Source of the DNA: Confluentibacter lentus
Lineage (GTDB): Bacteria; Bacteroidota; Bacteroidia; Flavobacteriales; Flavobacteriaceae
Length of the DNA: 64,000 nt
Direction: 5' to 3'
Assembly (NCBI RefSeq): GCF_002806995.1
Contig: NZ_NIHE01000003.1
Span: 372,001 to 436,000 of the forward strand
Part shown: positions 17,124 through 26,477 of the stretch, in pieces
How the letters are laid out: each line of letters opens with the position of its first letter
How positions within the stretch are numbered: position 1 is the first letter of the stretch
The notes under the pieces: model-generated
Told to the model about the DNA's origin: nothing
What the model saw: only the letters and a program-made list of their open reading frames with translations
Databases searched by the model: none
Position numbers and translations under genes: made by a program

Positions 17124-17426
17124 TTTTTGAGCTTCATTTTCCATCATAAAACCAATAAGCATAGAATCTATCCGCATCAACCTTATTACTTGCCGTTATT
17201 TTGTAATAAGTAAGTTTAAAACTTATAAGGGATTCTCATATTCTATTGCATTTAATATAAAATATTTCGTATCTATTGGTTATTTTATAAAAATATAATA
17301 AAATCAATCTAATAGTTTTAAAAGTCTTCAATAAAATAGAGTTTTTCGTAAATTTGCTGTCCAAAATAGCTTAAACTATATCTGTTAAAATAGTAATGAA
17401 GCTATAAGACTAAATGAAATATTATT
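17124..17426 (+). promoter_or_regulatory. leu operon upstream region with -7 box TAAATTTG
   Basis: 303 bp without a gene. The best promoter element is TAAATTTG (17349-17356), matching the Bacteroidota TAnnTTTG -7 box, about 70 bp before leuC. No clear -33 TTG lies at the usual distance. An 8-bp hairpin (17182-17189 with 17203-17210) may end the preceding transcript. No Leu-rich leader peptide was found. A 6-codon frame (17414-17434) overlaps the leuC start but is probably chance. Confidence 0.5.
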
Positions 17427-18821
17427 ATGAGTAAAACATTGTTTGATAAGGTGTGGGATTCACATGTTGTAAGAAAGATTGAAGGTGGTCCAGATGTATT
17501 CTTCATTGATAGACACTTTATACACGAAGTAACCAGCCCTGTGGCGTTTCTTGGACTGAAAAGTAGAGGTCTAAAAGTATTATATCCAGAGCGTACATTT
17601 GCTACCGCCGACCATAATACGCCAACCATTAACCAACATTTACCAGTTGAAGATCCTTTATCAGCGAATCAATTAAAAGCGTTAGAGGATAACTCAAACG
17701 AATATGGCATTAGCCATTGGGGATTGGGTCATCAAAAAAATGGTATTGTACACGTGGTAGGACCTGAAAACGGTATTACATTTCCGGGAGCGACTATTGT
17801 TTGCGGCGATTCACATACTTCTACGCACGGTGCTTTTGGTGCCATTGCTTTTGGAATTGGTACGTCTGAAGTGGAGATGGTACTTTCTACGCAATGCATC
17901 ATGCAGCCAAAACCTAAAAAAATGCGCATTAACATCAATGGGCAATTAGGAAAGGGTGTGACACCTAAAGATGTGGCATTATACATCATTTCCCAATTAA
18001 CAACGTCTGGCGCAACTGGTTACTTTGTTGAATATGCTGGTGATGTATTTGAAAATATGACTATGGAAGGTCGTATGACTGTTTGTAACTTATCTATCGA
18101 GATGGGTGCGCGTGGTGGTATGATTGCTCCAGATGAAACAACGTTTGCTTATCTAAAAGATAAACCATTATCACTGAAAGGTGAGGCGTGGAATAAAGCC
18201 GTGGCGCATTGGAAAACCTTAAAAACGGATGCAGATGCGACATTTGACAAAGAATTAACGTTTTCTGCTAGTGATATTGAACCAATGATTACCTATGGAA
18301 CCAATCCGGGTATGGGTATGGGTATTTCCAAAAACATACCTAATGCTGAAGCGGTTGAAGGTGGCGTGGCAACATACAAAAAGTCTTTAGACTATATGGG
18401 TTACCACGAAAACGACCAAATGATTGGTAAAAAAGTCGATTATGTGTTTTTAGGAAGTTGTACCAATGGTCGTATTGAAGATTTTAGAGCGTTTGCATCT
18501 ATTGTAAAAGGACGTAAAAAAGCAGATAACGTAACAGCTTGGTTAGTGCCTGGTTCTCATGAAGTAGAAGCCTTAATCAAGGAAGAAGGTATTTTAGATA
18601 TCATCAATGAAGCTGGATTTGTATTGAGACAACCTGGTTGCTCAGCATGTTTAGCGATGAATGATGATAAAGTGCCCGCTGGAAAATACGCGGTAAGTAC
18701 TTCTAATAGAAACTTTGAAGGTCGTCAAGGCCCAGGTTCTAGAACTCTATTGGCAAGTCCGTTAGTGGCTGCTGCCGCTGCGGTTACTGGCGTGGTTACA
18801 GACCCTAGGGATTTATTATAA
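17427..18821 (+). CDS. leuC: 3-isopropylmalate dehydratase, large subunit
   Basis: Catalyses the isomerisation of 2- to 3-isopropylmalate in leucine synthesis with LeuD. 464 residues, the usual length. Seen: [13 protein letters not shown], the ATADHNTPT region, the [14 protein letters not shown] motif, and [4Fe-4S] ligands in [12 protein letters not shown] and [11 protein letters not shown]. The C-terminal segment [14 protein letters not shown] is typical. It leads the leuCDAB cluster, with a TAAATTTG promoter box upstream. Confidence 0.98.
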   Translation: MSKTLFDKVWDSHVVRKIEGGPDVFFIDRHFIHEVTSPVAFLGLKSRGLKVLYPERTFATADHNTPTINQHLPVEDPLSANQLKALEDNSNEYGISHWGLGHQKNGIVHVVGPENGITFPGATIVCGDSHTSTHGAFGAIAFGIGTSEVEMVLSTQCIMQPKPKKMRININGQLGKGVTPKDVALYIISQLTTSGATGYFVEYAGDVFENMTMEGRMTVCNLSIEMGARGGMIAPDETTFAYLKDKPLSLKGEAWNKAVAHWKTLKTDADATFDKELTFSASDIEPMITYGTNPGMGMGISKNIPNAEAVEGGVATYKKSLDYMGYHENDQMIGKKVDYVFLGSCTNGRIEDFRAFASIVKGRKKADNVTAWLVPGSHEVEALIKEEGILDIINEAGFVLRQPGCSACLAMNDDKVPAGKYAVSTSNRNFEGRQGPGSRTLLASPLVAAAAAVTGVVTDPRDLL

Positions 18822-18824
18822 AAA

Positions 18825-18906
18825 AAGCAATAAGCCATAGGCTTTATGCTCTGGCAAAAAAAAATAATTATCGGCTTAAAGCCTAAAGCTTAAAGCCTAA
18901 AGCAAT
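18825..18906. repeat. Heptad arrays between leuC and leuD
   Basis: The first array (18825-18852) has units AAGCAAT and AAGCCAT, followed by inverted words such as AGGCTTT. The second (18872-18906) has five units of the AAGCCTA/AAGCTTA type, ending 7 bases before the leuD ATG. The forward and inverted words could form a hairpin (AAGCC/GGCTT). Confidence 0.8.
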
Positions 18907-18913
18907 CAAAAAC

Positions 18914-19510
18914 ATGGCATACGATAAATTTAATATACTAACAAGTACAGCGGTTCCATTACCATTGGAAAATGTGGATACCGATCAAATCATACCAGCT
19001 CGTTTCTTAAAAGCAACAAAACGTGAAGGTTTTGGCGATAATTTATTCCGTGACTGGAGATATAATAATGATGGCTCTCCAAAAGCAGACTTCATATTAA
19101 ACAATCCTATTTACAGTGGCAAAATTCTAGTCGGAGGCAAAAACTTTGGCTCTGGTTCTTCAAGAGAGCACGCTGCTTGGGCGGTTTACGATTATGGGTT
19201 CCGTTGTGTGGTATCAAGTTTTTTTGCTGATATCTTCAGGAATAACTGTTTGAACGTTGGTGTATTGCCCGTTCAAGTCAGTCCTGAATTCTCTGAGCAA
19301 ATTTTCAACGCTATTTATAGCGACCCAAATACGCAAATAGAAGTAAATCTTCCAGAACAAACCATAACCATTCTTTCAACTGGGGCAAAAGAATCTTTTG
19401 AAATCAACAGTTATAAAAAAGACAATATGTTGAATGGTTTCGATGATATTGATTATTTACAAAGCATGAAATCGGAGATAGAATCATTTGCTAATGGACT
19501 ATTGCTCTAA
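18914..19510 (+). CDS. leuD: 3-isopropylmalate dehydratase, small subunit
   Basis: Swivelling-domain partner of LeuC. 198 residues. Seen: [14 protein letters not shown], the [18 protein letters not shown] substrate-binding motif, and [18 protein letters not shown]. The stop codon is immediately followed by the leuA ATG (no spacer), so the two are translationally coupled. The upstream spacer is a heptad array. Confidence 0.97.
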   Translation: MAYDKFNILTSTAVPLPLENVDTDQIIPARFLKATKREGFGDNLFRDWRYNNDGSPKADFILNNPIYSGKILVGGKNFGSGSSREHAAWAVYDYGFRCVVSSFFADIFRNNCLNVGVLPVQVSPEFSEQIFNAIYSDPNTQIEVNLPEQTITILSTGAKESFEINSYKKDNMLNGFDDIDYLQSMKSEIESFANGLLL

Positions 19511-21034
19511 ATGACCTTCAAAAAAATTGAAATAATGGATACGACATTGCGCGATGGTGAACAAACCTCGGGCGTGTCGTTTTCTGCTTCTGAAAAACTG
19601 ACCATTGCCAAGCTTTTACTGGAAGAGCTAAAGGTAGATCGTATTGAAATTGCATCTGCTAGAGTATCCGAAGGTGAATTTCAAGCTGTTAAAGCCATCA
19701 CCAATTGGGCAAGTTCTAACGGTTATTTGGACAAGGTTGAAGTCTTAACATTTGTTGATAATGGAGTGTCCATCAATTGGATGTTGGAAGCAGGAGCCAA
19801 GGTGCAAAATCTACTTACCAAAGGTTCATTAAATCATTTAACTTATCAATTAAAAAAGACTCCTAGTCAGCACTTTAAAGAAATTTCAGAAGCTATTTTT
19901 ATGGCTACACAGAAAGGCATAAAAACCAATGTGTATTTAGAAGATTGGAGCAATGGTATGCGTAATTCCAAAGATTATGTTTTTGAGTATTTGGAGTTTA
20001 TTTCCACACAACCAGTGGAGCGTATCATGCTTCCAGATACCTTAGGTATTTTAACACCTTGGGAATCTTATGAGTTCATTTCAGTCATTAAAACCAAATA
20101 TCCGCATTTGCATTTCGACTTCCATGCGCACAACGATTATGATTTTGGTGTAGCAAACGTAGTGGAAGCTTTAAAAGCGGGAGCGGACGGATTGCATTTA
20201 ACTATAAATGGGATGGGCGAACGCGCCGGAAATGCGCCTATGGGAAGTACCATTGCTGTCATTAACGATTTTATGCCCAATTTAAAAGTAGGTGTTAATG
20301 AAAAAGTATTATATACTGTTAGCAAATTAGTGGAGACTTTTTCTGGAATTATGATTCCAGCAAATAAACCCGTAATTGGTGCCAACGTATTTACGCAAAC
20401 TGCTGGTATTCATGCTGATGGCGATAATAAAAAGAATCTTTATTTTAGTAATTTAATGCCTGAACGTTTTGGCAGAACCAGACAATATGCGCTGGGAAAA
20501 GCGTCTGGTAAAGCCAATATACAAAAGAATTTGCAGGAATTAGGCTTGCAGCTTAAGGATGAGGATTTAAAAAAAGTCACCCAACGCATCATTGAATTGG
20601 GCGACAAAAAAGAAGTGGTTACCAAAGAGGATTTGCCTTATATCATTTCTGATGTGTTGGATAGCCATTCTTATGAAGAAAAAATAAAAGTAGATTCTTA
20701 TGTGCTGACGCATGCAAAGGGTTTAAGGCCATCTACAAGTATTTCCATCACGATTGAAGGCAAAACCTTTGAGGAAAATGCGCAAGGTGACGGTCAATTT
20801 GATGCCTTTATGAATGCCATAAGAAGCATTTTCAGAAAGAAAAAATTAGTATTGCCAGATTTGATAGATTATGCCGTTCGAATACCGCCCGGAAGTCATT
20901 CAGATGCCTTGTGCGAAACCATCATTACTTGGAAAAGCCCAGATAAAGAATTTAAAACACGTGGCTTAGACTCCGATCAAACGGTTTCCGCAATAAAAGC
21001 CACCGAAAAAATGTTGAATATTATTATTAATTAA
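19511..21034 (+). CDS. leuA: 2-isopropylmalate synthase family enzyme
   Basis: Condenses acetyl-CoA with 2-oxoisovalerate as the committed leucine step. 507 residues. Seen: the HMGL-like barrel with EIMDTTLRDGEQTSGVSFS, metal ligands in FDFHAHNDYDFGVAN, INGMGERAGNAPMG, and a C-terminal regulatory (LeuA dimer) domain from about 370. Citramalate synthase has a similar architecture and cannot be fully excluded, but the position between leuD and leuB supports leuA. Heptads of ACGGAAG type begin 2 bases after the stop. Confidence 0.9.
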   Translation: MTFKKIEIMDTTLRDGEQTSGVSFSASEKLTIAKLLLEELKVDRIEIASARVSEGEFQAVKAITNWASSNGYLDKVEVLTFVDNGVSINWMLEAGAKVQNLLTKGSLNHLTYQLKKTPSQHFKEISEAIFMATQKGIKTNVYLEDWSNGMRNSKDYVFEYLEFISTQPVERIMLPDTLGILTPWESYEFISVIKTKYPHLHFDFHAHNDYDFGVANVVEALKAGADGLHLTINGMGERAGNAPMGSTIAVINDFMPNLKVGVNEKVLYTVSKLVETFSGIMIPANKPVIGANVFTQTAGIHADGDNKKNLYFSNLMPERFGRTRQYALGKASGKANIQKNLQELGLQLKDEDLKKVTQRIIELGDKKEVVTKEDLPYIISDVLDSHSYEEKIKVDSYVLTHAKGLRPSTSISITIEGKTFEENAQGDGQFDAFMNAIRSIFRKKKLVLPDLIDYAVRIPPGSHSDALCETIITWKSPDKEFKTRGLDSDQTVSAIKATEKMLNIIIN

Positions 21035-21035
21035 G

Positions 21036-21056
21036 ACGGAAGACCGAAGACAGAAG
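21036..21056 (+). repeat. Solo heptad array, ACGGAAG family, after leuA
   Basis: Three units at exact 7-bp spacing: ACGGAAG (21036), ACCGAAG (21043) and ACAGAAG (21050). The same words flank the four-helix-bundle gene in the thr operon, about 36 kb away. No gene is attached here. Confidence 0.85.
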
Positions 21057-21081
21057 CTGTAGTATGGTTTTGCATTAAGGA

Positions 21082-21111
21082 TTGCCCATGGATTTTATTT
21101 TGATACATTTG
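21082..21111 (+). promoter_or_regulatory. Possible internal promoter for leuB
   Basis: TTG (21082-21084), a 19-bp spacer, and TACATTTG (21104-21111) fit the Bacteroidota TTG-N19-TAnnTTTG form. It lies in the 169-bp leuA-leuB gap, about 90 bp before leuB. Activity is not shown. Confidence 0.5.
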
Positions 21112-21203
21112 AAATCGTGAATATTAAACATTTTAAGTGAAAAGCCAGACCCTTGGGAAACGCACATAAAGAATTATAAATTAAAAGATTAAACAGATAA
21201 AAA

Positions 21204-22262
21204 ATGAAATTAAACATTGCCTTATTAGCTGGAGATGGTATTGGACCAGAAGTTATTGAACAAGCAGTAAAAGTAAGTGATGCGGTTGCTAAAAAATTCG
21301 GACATGAAATTACTTGGAAACCGGCCTTAACAGGTGCTGCTGCCATTGATGCCGTTGGAGAACCTTATCCAGATGCTACGCACGAGATATGTAAAAATGC
21401 CGATGCCGTTTTGTTCGGTGCCATTGGTCACCCAAAATACGATAACGACCCATCCGCTAAAGTAAGACCAGAGCAAGGCTTGCTTAAAATGCGTAAAGCT
21501 TTAGGGTTGTTTGCCAATGTACGTCCAACCTTTGTATTTCCATCATTGATTGATAAATCGCCTTTAAAAAGAGAACGTATTGAAGGTACCGATTTGGTGA
21601 TTTTGCGCGAATTGACCGGTGGTATTTATTTTGGCGAAAAAGGCAGAAGAGATGGCGGTGAAACGGCTTTCGATAATTGTGTTTACACAAGGGAAGAGGT
21701 ACAACGTTTGGCTAAAAAAGGCTTTGAATTGGCGATGTCTAGAAATAAAAAACTATGTTGTGTAGATAAAGCCAATGTTTTGGAAACGTCTCGTTTGTGG
21801 AGGGAAACCGTTCAAGCTATGGAGAAAGATTATCCAGAGGTGAAGGTGTCTTATGAATTTGTGGATGCCGTTGCGATGCGCTTGGTACAATGGCCAAATA
21901 GCTATGATGTATTGATCACTGAAAACTTGTTTGGAGATATTTTAACGGATGAAGCGTCTGTGATTTCTGGTTCTATGGGATTAATGCCTTCTGCATCCGT
22001 AGGAACTGAAAACCAATTGTTTGAACCTATACACGGGTCGTATCCACAAGCAACAGGATTGAATATTGCCAACCCAATGGCCACGGTATTATCGGCTGCT
22101 ATGATGTTTGAAATGGCTTTTGATTTGCAAGAAGAAGGTGCTGCTATTCGTAATGCTGTTAATAAAGCTTTGGCTGAAGGTATCGTTACTGAAGATTTAG
22201 CCGATGGCGGAAAAGCTTATGGCACGAAAGAAGTTGGTGACTGGTTAGCCGCTAACATCTAA
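21204..22262 (+). CDS. leuB: 3-isopropylmalate dehydrogenase
   Basis: NAD-dependent oxidative decarboxylation of 3-isopropylmalate. 352 residues. Seen: [26 protein letters not shown], the arginine-rich region with [33 protein letters not shown], and [19 protein letters not shown]. The last leucine gene; an 18-bp stem terminator follows at 22281-22319. It may have its own promoter in the upstream gap. Confidence 0.98.
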   Translation: MKLNIALLAGDGIGPEVIEQAVKVSDAVAKKFGHEITWKPALTGAAAIDAVGEPYPDATHEICKNADAVLFGAIGHPKYDNDPSAKVRPEQGLLKMRKALGLFANVRPTFVFPSLIDKSPLKRERIEGTDLVILRELTGGIYFGEKGRRDGGETAFDNCVYTREEVQRLAKKGFELAMSRNKKLCCVDKANVLETSRLWRETVQAMEKDYPEVKVSYEFVDAVAMRLVQWPNSYDVLITENLFGDILTDEASVISGSMGLMPSASVGTENQLFEPIHGSYPQATGLNIANPMATVLSAAMMFEMAFDLQEEGAAIRNAVNKALAEGIVTEDLADGGKAYGTKEVGDWLAANI

Positions 22263-22280
22263 TTAAAACGATTTTATTAT

Positions 22281-22319
22281 AAACAAAAAGGTGACTCATT
22301 TTGAGTCACCTTTTTGTTT
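22281..22319. terminator. Strong intrinsic terminator after leuB
   Basis: An 18-bp perfect stem (22281-22298 and 22302-22319) around a TTT loop, with core AAGGTGACTCA / TGAGTCACCTT. A- and T-tracts are part of the stem, so it could stop both strands. Confidence 0.95.
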
Positions 22320-22366
22320 ATATATTGTCAAATTGAACACAGTCGAAATGCAATCAACTCGTAAAA

Positions 22367-22522
22367 GTTCTCGATACAAAATACTTCGTGTTTCCGTATT
22401 TCACTCGAACTGACAGGCTGACTAAAATTAATATTATAACCCTAAATGTCACTTCGAGTGGTTTTCGAAGCATGAGAAAATTGTATCGAGAAGCTCATTT
22501 AACGAAGGTTCTCGATACAATT
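22367..22522. repeat. Cluster of TTCTCGATAC...CGAACTGACA palindromic repeats
   Basis: Copy 1 at 22367-22415 reads forward (GTTCTCGATACAAA to CACTCGAACTGACA). Copy 2 at 22446-22493 reads in reverse (ATGTCACTTCGAGTG to TTGTATCGAGAA). A partial third end, GGTTCTCGATACAA, lies at 22508-22521, next to the mscS stop. The interiors differ but can pair internally. The same family occurs at 36298 and 62674. Confidence 0.8.
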
Positions 22523-23779
22523 TTATTTACTGGCAATAAAGTCAAATCGCGTGCCGCTAGGCAACTCAAAAACCTCCAAATCAAAATAGGGAAGCGCTGC
22601 AATCAGGTGATCAAAAATATCAGACATGATATATTCGTAGTTTTCCCATCGCTTGTCACTACTAAACGCATAAATTTCCATGGGAATGCCTTGTGTGGTT
22701 GGTGCCAATTGGCGGGCCATAATCATCATATCCTTATTAATCGCCGAATGGTTTTTAAGGTACACGTCAATATATTTTCTAAAAACCCCAATGTTAGTGA
22801 GGTTCCTACCATTTAAAAGGAGCTCTTTATTAATATCGTTTTGTGTGTTGTAATTTTTGATATCTGCTTGTCGGCTTTCTAAATAAGAAGTTAAAAGCTG
22901 AATGTTCTTTAGTCTGTTAACATCATCATCCGACAAATATTTAACACCACTTTGCTTAATATACAATGCCCTTTTTATACGCCTTCCATCCGAAGTCGTC
23001 ATTCCTCGCCAATTTTTAAACGAATCGGAAATAAGGGCATAGGTTGGTATGGTGGTAATGGTTTTATCGAAATTCTGGACTTTAACAGTTGCTAGATTAA
23101 TTTCAATTACATCACCATCGGCACCATATTTTTCAAAGGTAATCCAGTCTCCTATACGAACCATATCGTTGATGGATACTTGAATACTAGCCACAAAACC
23201 CAATATAGTATCTTTAAAAATCAAGATAATAACAGCAGAAGCAGCACCTAATCCCGTTATAAAATTTAAGAAGGGAATGCGTGTAATTAAAGCAATAGCA
23301 GAAAATATGCCAACCACCCAAACAAAGATCATAAATACCTGAATGTAACTATCAATGGGCTTATCCTTTAAATTGGGAAGGGTTTTAAAATAATCCTTTA
23401 ATGTATGTAACAGGCTTCTAACAATCCATAATGTCAATACAATGGCAAACACTTTTAAGGCACGCTCAAAAAAAGTTTCAAACGCAGGAAAATCAAAAAA
23501 TACGATCGGAACAAACTCTAAAGCAATTAATAAGGGTACAATATGTGCCACATTTCTGGGAACTTTATTGCTGATTAATAAATCATCAAAATTGGTTTTA
23601 GAGTGCTTTGCAAACTGAATGAATGCTTGTATTAAGAGTTTTCTAATTACAAAATCAATAATAAAAACCAACAGTATTAGCAACAAGGCTAGCGCCAACA
23701 TGTTTAGATTAATAACTAAAGTATCCGTTAAACCTAGTTCTTTTAAGTAATTATAAACTAGATGTTTAATGCTATCCAT
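22523..23779 (-). CDS. Mechanosensitive ion channel, MscS family (YbdG-like)
   Basis: 418 residues in the inner membrane. Five or so hydrophobic helices lie in the first 200 residues (near 28-50, 80-98, 105-125, 148-170 and 172-190). The last is the pore-lining MscS helix with GLGAASAVIILIFKDTILGF. The cytoplasmic beta domain follows, with VSINDMVRIGDWI and TIPTYALISDSFKNWRGM. The long C-terminal region is like YbdG-type channels, which respond to osmotic downshift. It overlaps the DUF3817 gene by 8 bases. The last residues border a TTCTCGATAC repeat. Confidence 0.9.
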   Translation of the reverse strand: MDSIKHLVYNYLKELGLTDTLVINLNMLALALLLILLVFIIDFVIRKLLIQAFIQFAKHSKTNFDDLLISNKVPRNVAHIVPLLIALEFVPIVFFDFPAFETFFERALKVFAIVLTLWIVRSLLHTLKDYFKTLPNLKDKPIDSYIQVFMIFVWVVGIFSAIALITRIPFLNFITGLGAASAVIILIFKDTILGFVASIQVSINDMVRIGDWITFEKYGADGDVIEINLATVKVQNFDKTITTIPTYALISDSFKNWRGMTTSDGRRIKRALYIKQSGVKYLSDDDVNRLKNIQLLTSYLESRQADIKNYNTQNDINKELLLNGRNLTNIGVFRKYIDVYLKNHSAINKDMMIMARQLAPTTQGIPMEIYAFSSDKRWENYEYIMSDIFDHLIAALPYFDLEVFELPSGTRFDFIASK

Positions 23780-24068
23780 TATTTTGATGTTTTAAATAAG
23801 CCTTTTCAACATAAAACGTTCCAAACGGAATGATAGACGCCAACAAAATGATGGCGAATTGTTTCGAAGTCCATTTTAATTCGCCCTTCAGCATGATGGC
23901 CAAAACAACGTAGCTTATAAACAACAATCCATGGGGCATGCCCAATAATTTAACATATTGCGGATCATTGCCAAAATATTTAATAGGCGTAGCAATAAAC
24001 AGTAATAAGATATAAGATACACCTTCTAAAAAGGCAACAACACGAAAGATATTTAGTAATGAAAACAT
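23772..24068 (-). CDS. DUF3817 family membrane protein
   Basis: 98 residues with about three hydrophobic helices. The family start FRVVAFLEGVSYILLLF, the central MPHGLLFISYVVLA and the C-terminal FGTFYVEKAYL segment are seen. Function is unknown. Its 3' end overlaps mscS, and its start is preceded by a heptad array (24069-24110). Confidence 0.85.
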   Translation of the reverse strand: MFSLLNIFRVVAFLEGVSYILLLFIATPIKYFGNDPQYVKLLGMPHGLLFISYVVLAIMLKGELKWTSKQFAIILLASIIPFGTFYVEKAYLKHQNNG

Positions 24069-24113
24069 AGGAATTTATTAATTATTCTTTATTAGTTATT
24101 TATTATTCTTAAA
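24069..24113 (-). repeat. AT-rich heptad array before the DUF3817 gene
   Basis: Read on the minus strand, the spacer is a run of 7-mers such as AAGAATA, ATAAATA, ACTAATA and ATTAATA, ending in TCCT just before the ATG. It starts at the stop codon of the upstream VTT gene. The low complexity makes this the least certain array. Confidence 0.55.
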
Positions 24114-24750
24114 ACACTTGAAACAGAATGAGTCCATAAATGGCAAACCGTAATAACCGTAACGACCCAAATAAAATCACGCCTTTAAAAGGATAGTTTA
24201 TAATGCCAGCCGCCATACACGATATGGAGAAAGGTAAGGGGAGCAAAGCACCCACTACAATTAAAAAGCCGCCCCATTTTTTAGAATTTTTAAGCTGCTT
24301 CGCCATTTTAACTTCTAAATAATTGTGTACCGCTGGTATTTTGGTAATGGCAATGCCAATCCAATAGGATAATAGTCCCCCGAAATAAGATATAAACCCT
24401 AAATAGGTCAGAAACAACCAAGGCGAGTCCATTTTTGCCGCCCAGGCAATAAAAATTTCCGGTGGCACCAAGCCCAATAAGGTTTCTGAAGTAAAAAACA
24501 CACTCAAAACACCCCAAACAGGAAGTGTTTCCGTCATACGCACCAAGATGTCGTTGATGCTGAAAAAATGGTTGAACACAAATACAGCAGCCACTAAAAT
24601 AAGGATATAGGGTAGCGCTTTTAAAACGCTTTTCCATACAAACGAGTAAAAACCAGTATATTGGTAATACTGATGCAATAATTCTGAGCGAGATTTTCCT
24701 GTATTGGGCTTTGCTTTTGCTTTTTCTTTTGGTTTCATCACTTGGGACAC
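24109..24750 (-). CDS. VTT-domain (DedA/SNARE-associated-like) membrane protein
   Basis: 213 residues. After a charged N-terminal tail (KPKEKAKAKPNTGKSR), about five hydrophobic helices follow. Features of the VTT/DedA family are seen: TLLGLVPPEIFIAWAAK, GGLLSYWIGIAIT, and the GALLPLPFSISCMAAG segment near 170-185. Family members act in lipid or membrane homeostasis and some are lipid scramblases. The start may be 24750 or the ATG four codons downstream. Confidence 0.8.
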   Translation of the reverse strand: MSQVMKPKEKAKAKPNTGKSRSELLHQYYQYTGFYSFVWKSVLKALPYILILVAAVFVFNHFFSINDILVRMTETLPVWGVLSVFFTSETLLGLVPPEIFIAWAAKMDSPWLFLTYLGFISYFGGLLSYWIGIAITKIPAVHNYLEVKMAKQLKNSKKWGGFLIVVGALLPLPFSISCMAAGIINYPFKGVILFGSLRLLRFAIYGLILFQVF

Positions 24751-24842
24751 CTAAATTGAGCTGCAAAGATAGTATTTAAGATAGGTTCTTTATAGTTTAT
24801 GAATCCTTTATTAACAAACTTTTAATACGCAAAACCACATAA

Positions 24843-24875
24843 ATAAAAAGGCTCGAAACATATGATTTCGAGCCT
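24843..24875 (-). terminator. Intrinsic terminator reading on the minus strand
   Basis: A 10-bp perfect stem, AGGCTCGAAA (24849-24858) and TTTCGAGCCT (24866-24875). On the minus strand the hairpin is followed by a T-run (the A-tract at 24843-24848). It lies about 700 bp past the 25576 gene, which suggests that a transcript crosses the repeat region between them. Confidence 0.75.
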
Positions 24876-25074
24876 CAAATATCAAATAAAGTTTAGTGGG
24901 TTGGTTTGATAAATCGAATATACAATAAATTTAAATTCAAAGTAATTTTTAAGGCCTTATTTTATGTTGCTTTTTTACATGCTGCATAAAAATTGATGGG
25001 AGAGGCTATTTTTTGGTTACAGATAGACTGATTCAAACATTCTATTTTACATAATATAAATTATAGTACAATTA

Positions 25075-25324
25075 ATATCAATTAGTGGAATAGCGCATTT
25101 TTGCGCTATTTGACATAATTGCAGATATAACGTCCTTAGACTTATATCGTTTGCAATTATGTTCAAGCTGATTGTGGCTTCGTAGTTGAATTTATAAATA
25201 TATCAATTAGTGGAATAGCGCTTTTTTGCGCTATTTGACATAATTGCAGATATAACGTCCTTAGACTTATATCGTTTGCAATTATGTTCAAGCTGATTGT
25301 GGCTTCGTAGTTGAATTTATAAAT
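25075..25324. repeat. Tandem duplication of a 125-bp structured unit
   Basis: Two units, 25075-25199 and 25200-25324, differ at essentially one base in a loop or stem end. Each holds three inverted repeats: AATAGCGC/GCGCTATT; a long arm pair CATAATTGCA/TGCAATTATG enclosing GATATAA/TTATATC; and a weaker TTCAA/TTGAA stem. There is no ORF. It could be a duplicated non-coding RNA, a recombination site or a transposon remnant. Confidence 0.85.
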
Positions 25325-25575
25325 ACATGCATTATGGGTTGTTATTTCAGTATCTTTATATGAAGCAGGTTTTCAACAATATAAGATTCTGAAATATCCC
25401 GATAGCTATTGGGACAAAACGACACACTTTGAAGTTTTATGATACTTTGCAGACAATCAAATTTATAATATCTAAATAACAGCAACAGTTTACATGAAGT
25501 TCCCCAAGGGTTCCCATAGCGTAGCCATGGGATAACTACGGGTGAACCCTATATAAGAGCTGGTTGTTTCATGGA
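25325..25575. other. Non-coding stretch rich in palindromes, no gene seen
   Basis: The region between the 125-bp repeats and the 25576 gene. It contains an 18-bp near-perfect palindrome at 25397-25414 (TCCCGATAGCTATTGGGA, one mismatch). It also contains a CCCAT...ATGGG palindrome inside a GGGTTC/GAACCC stem near 25507-25549. No convincing ORF or tRNA. With 24751-25074, most of this 825-bp gap is repeat-derived or structureless AT-rich DNA. Confidence 0.5.
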
Positions 25576-26370
25576 TTAAAGCACCGCAATGCATTGCATG
25601 GCTTTGACAGATGGCACGGGTATGCATTGTGTATCCTGCAACCTCAGAAATTGGATGCCTAACCACACAGTGATGGCTATGCTTGTTGGATTCTGGTTTG
25701 TAAGCTGTGTTTCCAATTGTATTTGAATGTTTGTATGTTCTATTTTACATAATAATGGTACGGTTTGTTGGCTTATGCCTAAACCATGGTATTCTGGGCA
25801 TACTGGTTGGTAGCTTTGGTGCTGTGATTGCCATTGCGTTTTGGATACCATACACAGCGCTGCCGTAAACTGCACATGTGTGGCATTTTTAGGGGCTTTT
25901 ATAAGGTGTTTTTCTGAAATTTTTGGGATAGTTATGGTGATATTATTGCGGTTATTATGGCTTGTAACCCTTGGTTTTACTGTAAATATTTGATTAAACG
26001 GTTGATTGTTGTTTAACTGAAAACCTATAAGGGCTTCTGGATTGTTATTTATATGGGCTTCTCTTTGACCGTGTGTACCACTCCCCTTTTGAATTATTTT
26101 ACTGCAAACGGCGGTTAAACGACTTGCCATATAACTGTCTTTAAATGTTTTAGCTGTTTCTCCCAAGCCTTGGCGGATGGTTTTTGAGAGGTTGGAAGCA
26201 CCACCAAACTCTTGGTTGTTATGCTTTACATTTACAAATGCGGGGTCTGTTTGGATGCGCTCTTGGGAAGGCCCGACAGCCCTACGGGAAATATCTACGC
26301 CATTAAGTTGGTAATAGCTTACCCCATTAAGCGTGCCTTTTAGTTTTATAAGCCCTTTTTGCTTAGGCAT
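25576..26370 (-). CDS. Conserved Bacteroidota hypothetical protein in an accessory region
   Basis: 264 residues. The N-terminus MPKQKGLIKLKGTLNGVSYY, followed by GVDISRRAVGPSQERIQTDPAF, matches a hypothetical family seen widely in Flavobacteria, where it often sits alone. Residues 50-110 are helical and polar (NNQEFGGASNLSKTIR); the C-terminal half is rich in Gln, Asn and Thr with beta-prone stretches. No signal peptide or catalytic motif. Codon use (Gln- and His-rich, higher G+C) differs from the AT-rich gene next to it. Function is unknown. Confidence 0.65.
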   Translation of the reverse strand: MPKQKGLIKLKGTLNGVSYYQLNGVDISRRAVGPSQERIQTDPAFVNVKHNNQEFGGASNLSKTIRQGLGETAKTFKDSYMASRLTAVCSKIIQKGSGTHGQREAHINNNPEALIGFQLNNNQPFNQIFTVKPRVTSHNNRNNITITIPKISEKHLIKAPKNATHVQFTAALCMVSKTQWQSQHQSYQPVCPEYHGLGISQQTVPLLCKIEHTNIQIQLETQLTNQNPTSIAITVWLGIQFLRLQDTQCIPVPSVKAMQCIAVL

Positions 26371-26477
26371 GTGGATGTGTATTATTTGTCAAGAAAAAAA
26401 TAAAGAAAAATAATGTAATAAACTTTCGCTTTTAACCAAAGCTCAAGTTACATAACGCAGAACATTATAGTACAAAT

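Noticed and set aside
17414-17434. A 6-codon leader peptide overlapping leuC
   Set aside because: It has no Leu codon and no hairpin. Overlap with the leuC start is most simply chance.
22388-22816. 142-residue plus-strand ORF over repeats and the mscS end
   Set aside because: It begins in the dispersed repeats and runs antisense to mscS; not a real gene.
24109-24750. A true DedA call for the VTT protein
   Set aside because: The VTT features are visible but the full DedA signature is not, so only the broader family is claimed.
24308-24766. 152-residue minus-strand ORF overlapping the VTT gene
   Set aside because: It is an alternate frame of the real membrane protein gene; its sequence is Cys/Phe-rich and not protein-like.
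24843-24875. tRNA or tmRNA at the minus-strand hairpin
   Set aside because: The arm pattern of tRNA/tmRNA is absent; the hairpin plus T-run fits a terminator.
25075-25324. Integron attC sites
   Set aside because: The AAC...GTT words in the stem are too close, and the RYYYAAC/GTTRRRY core is not matched on both sides. No integrase is visible.
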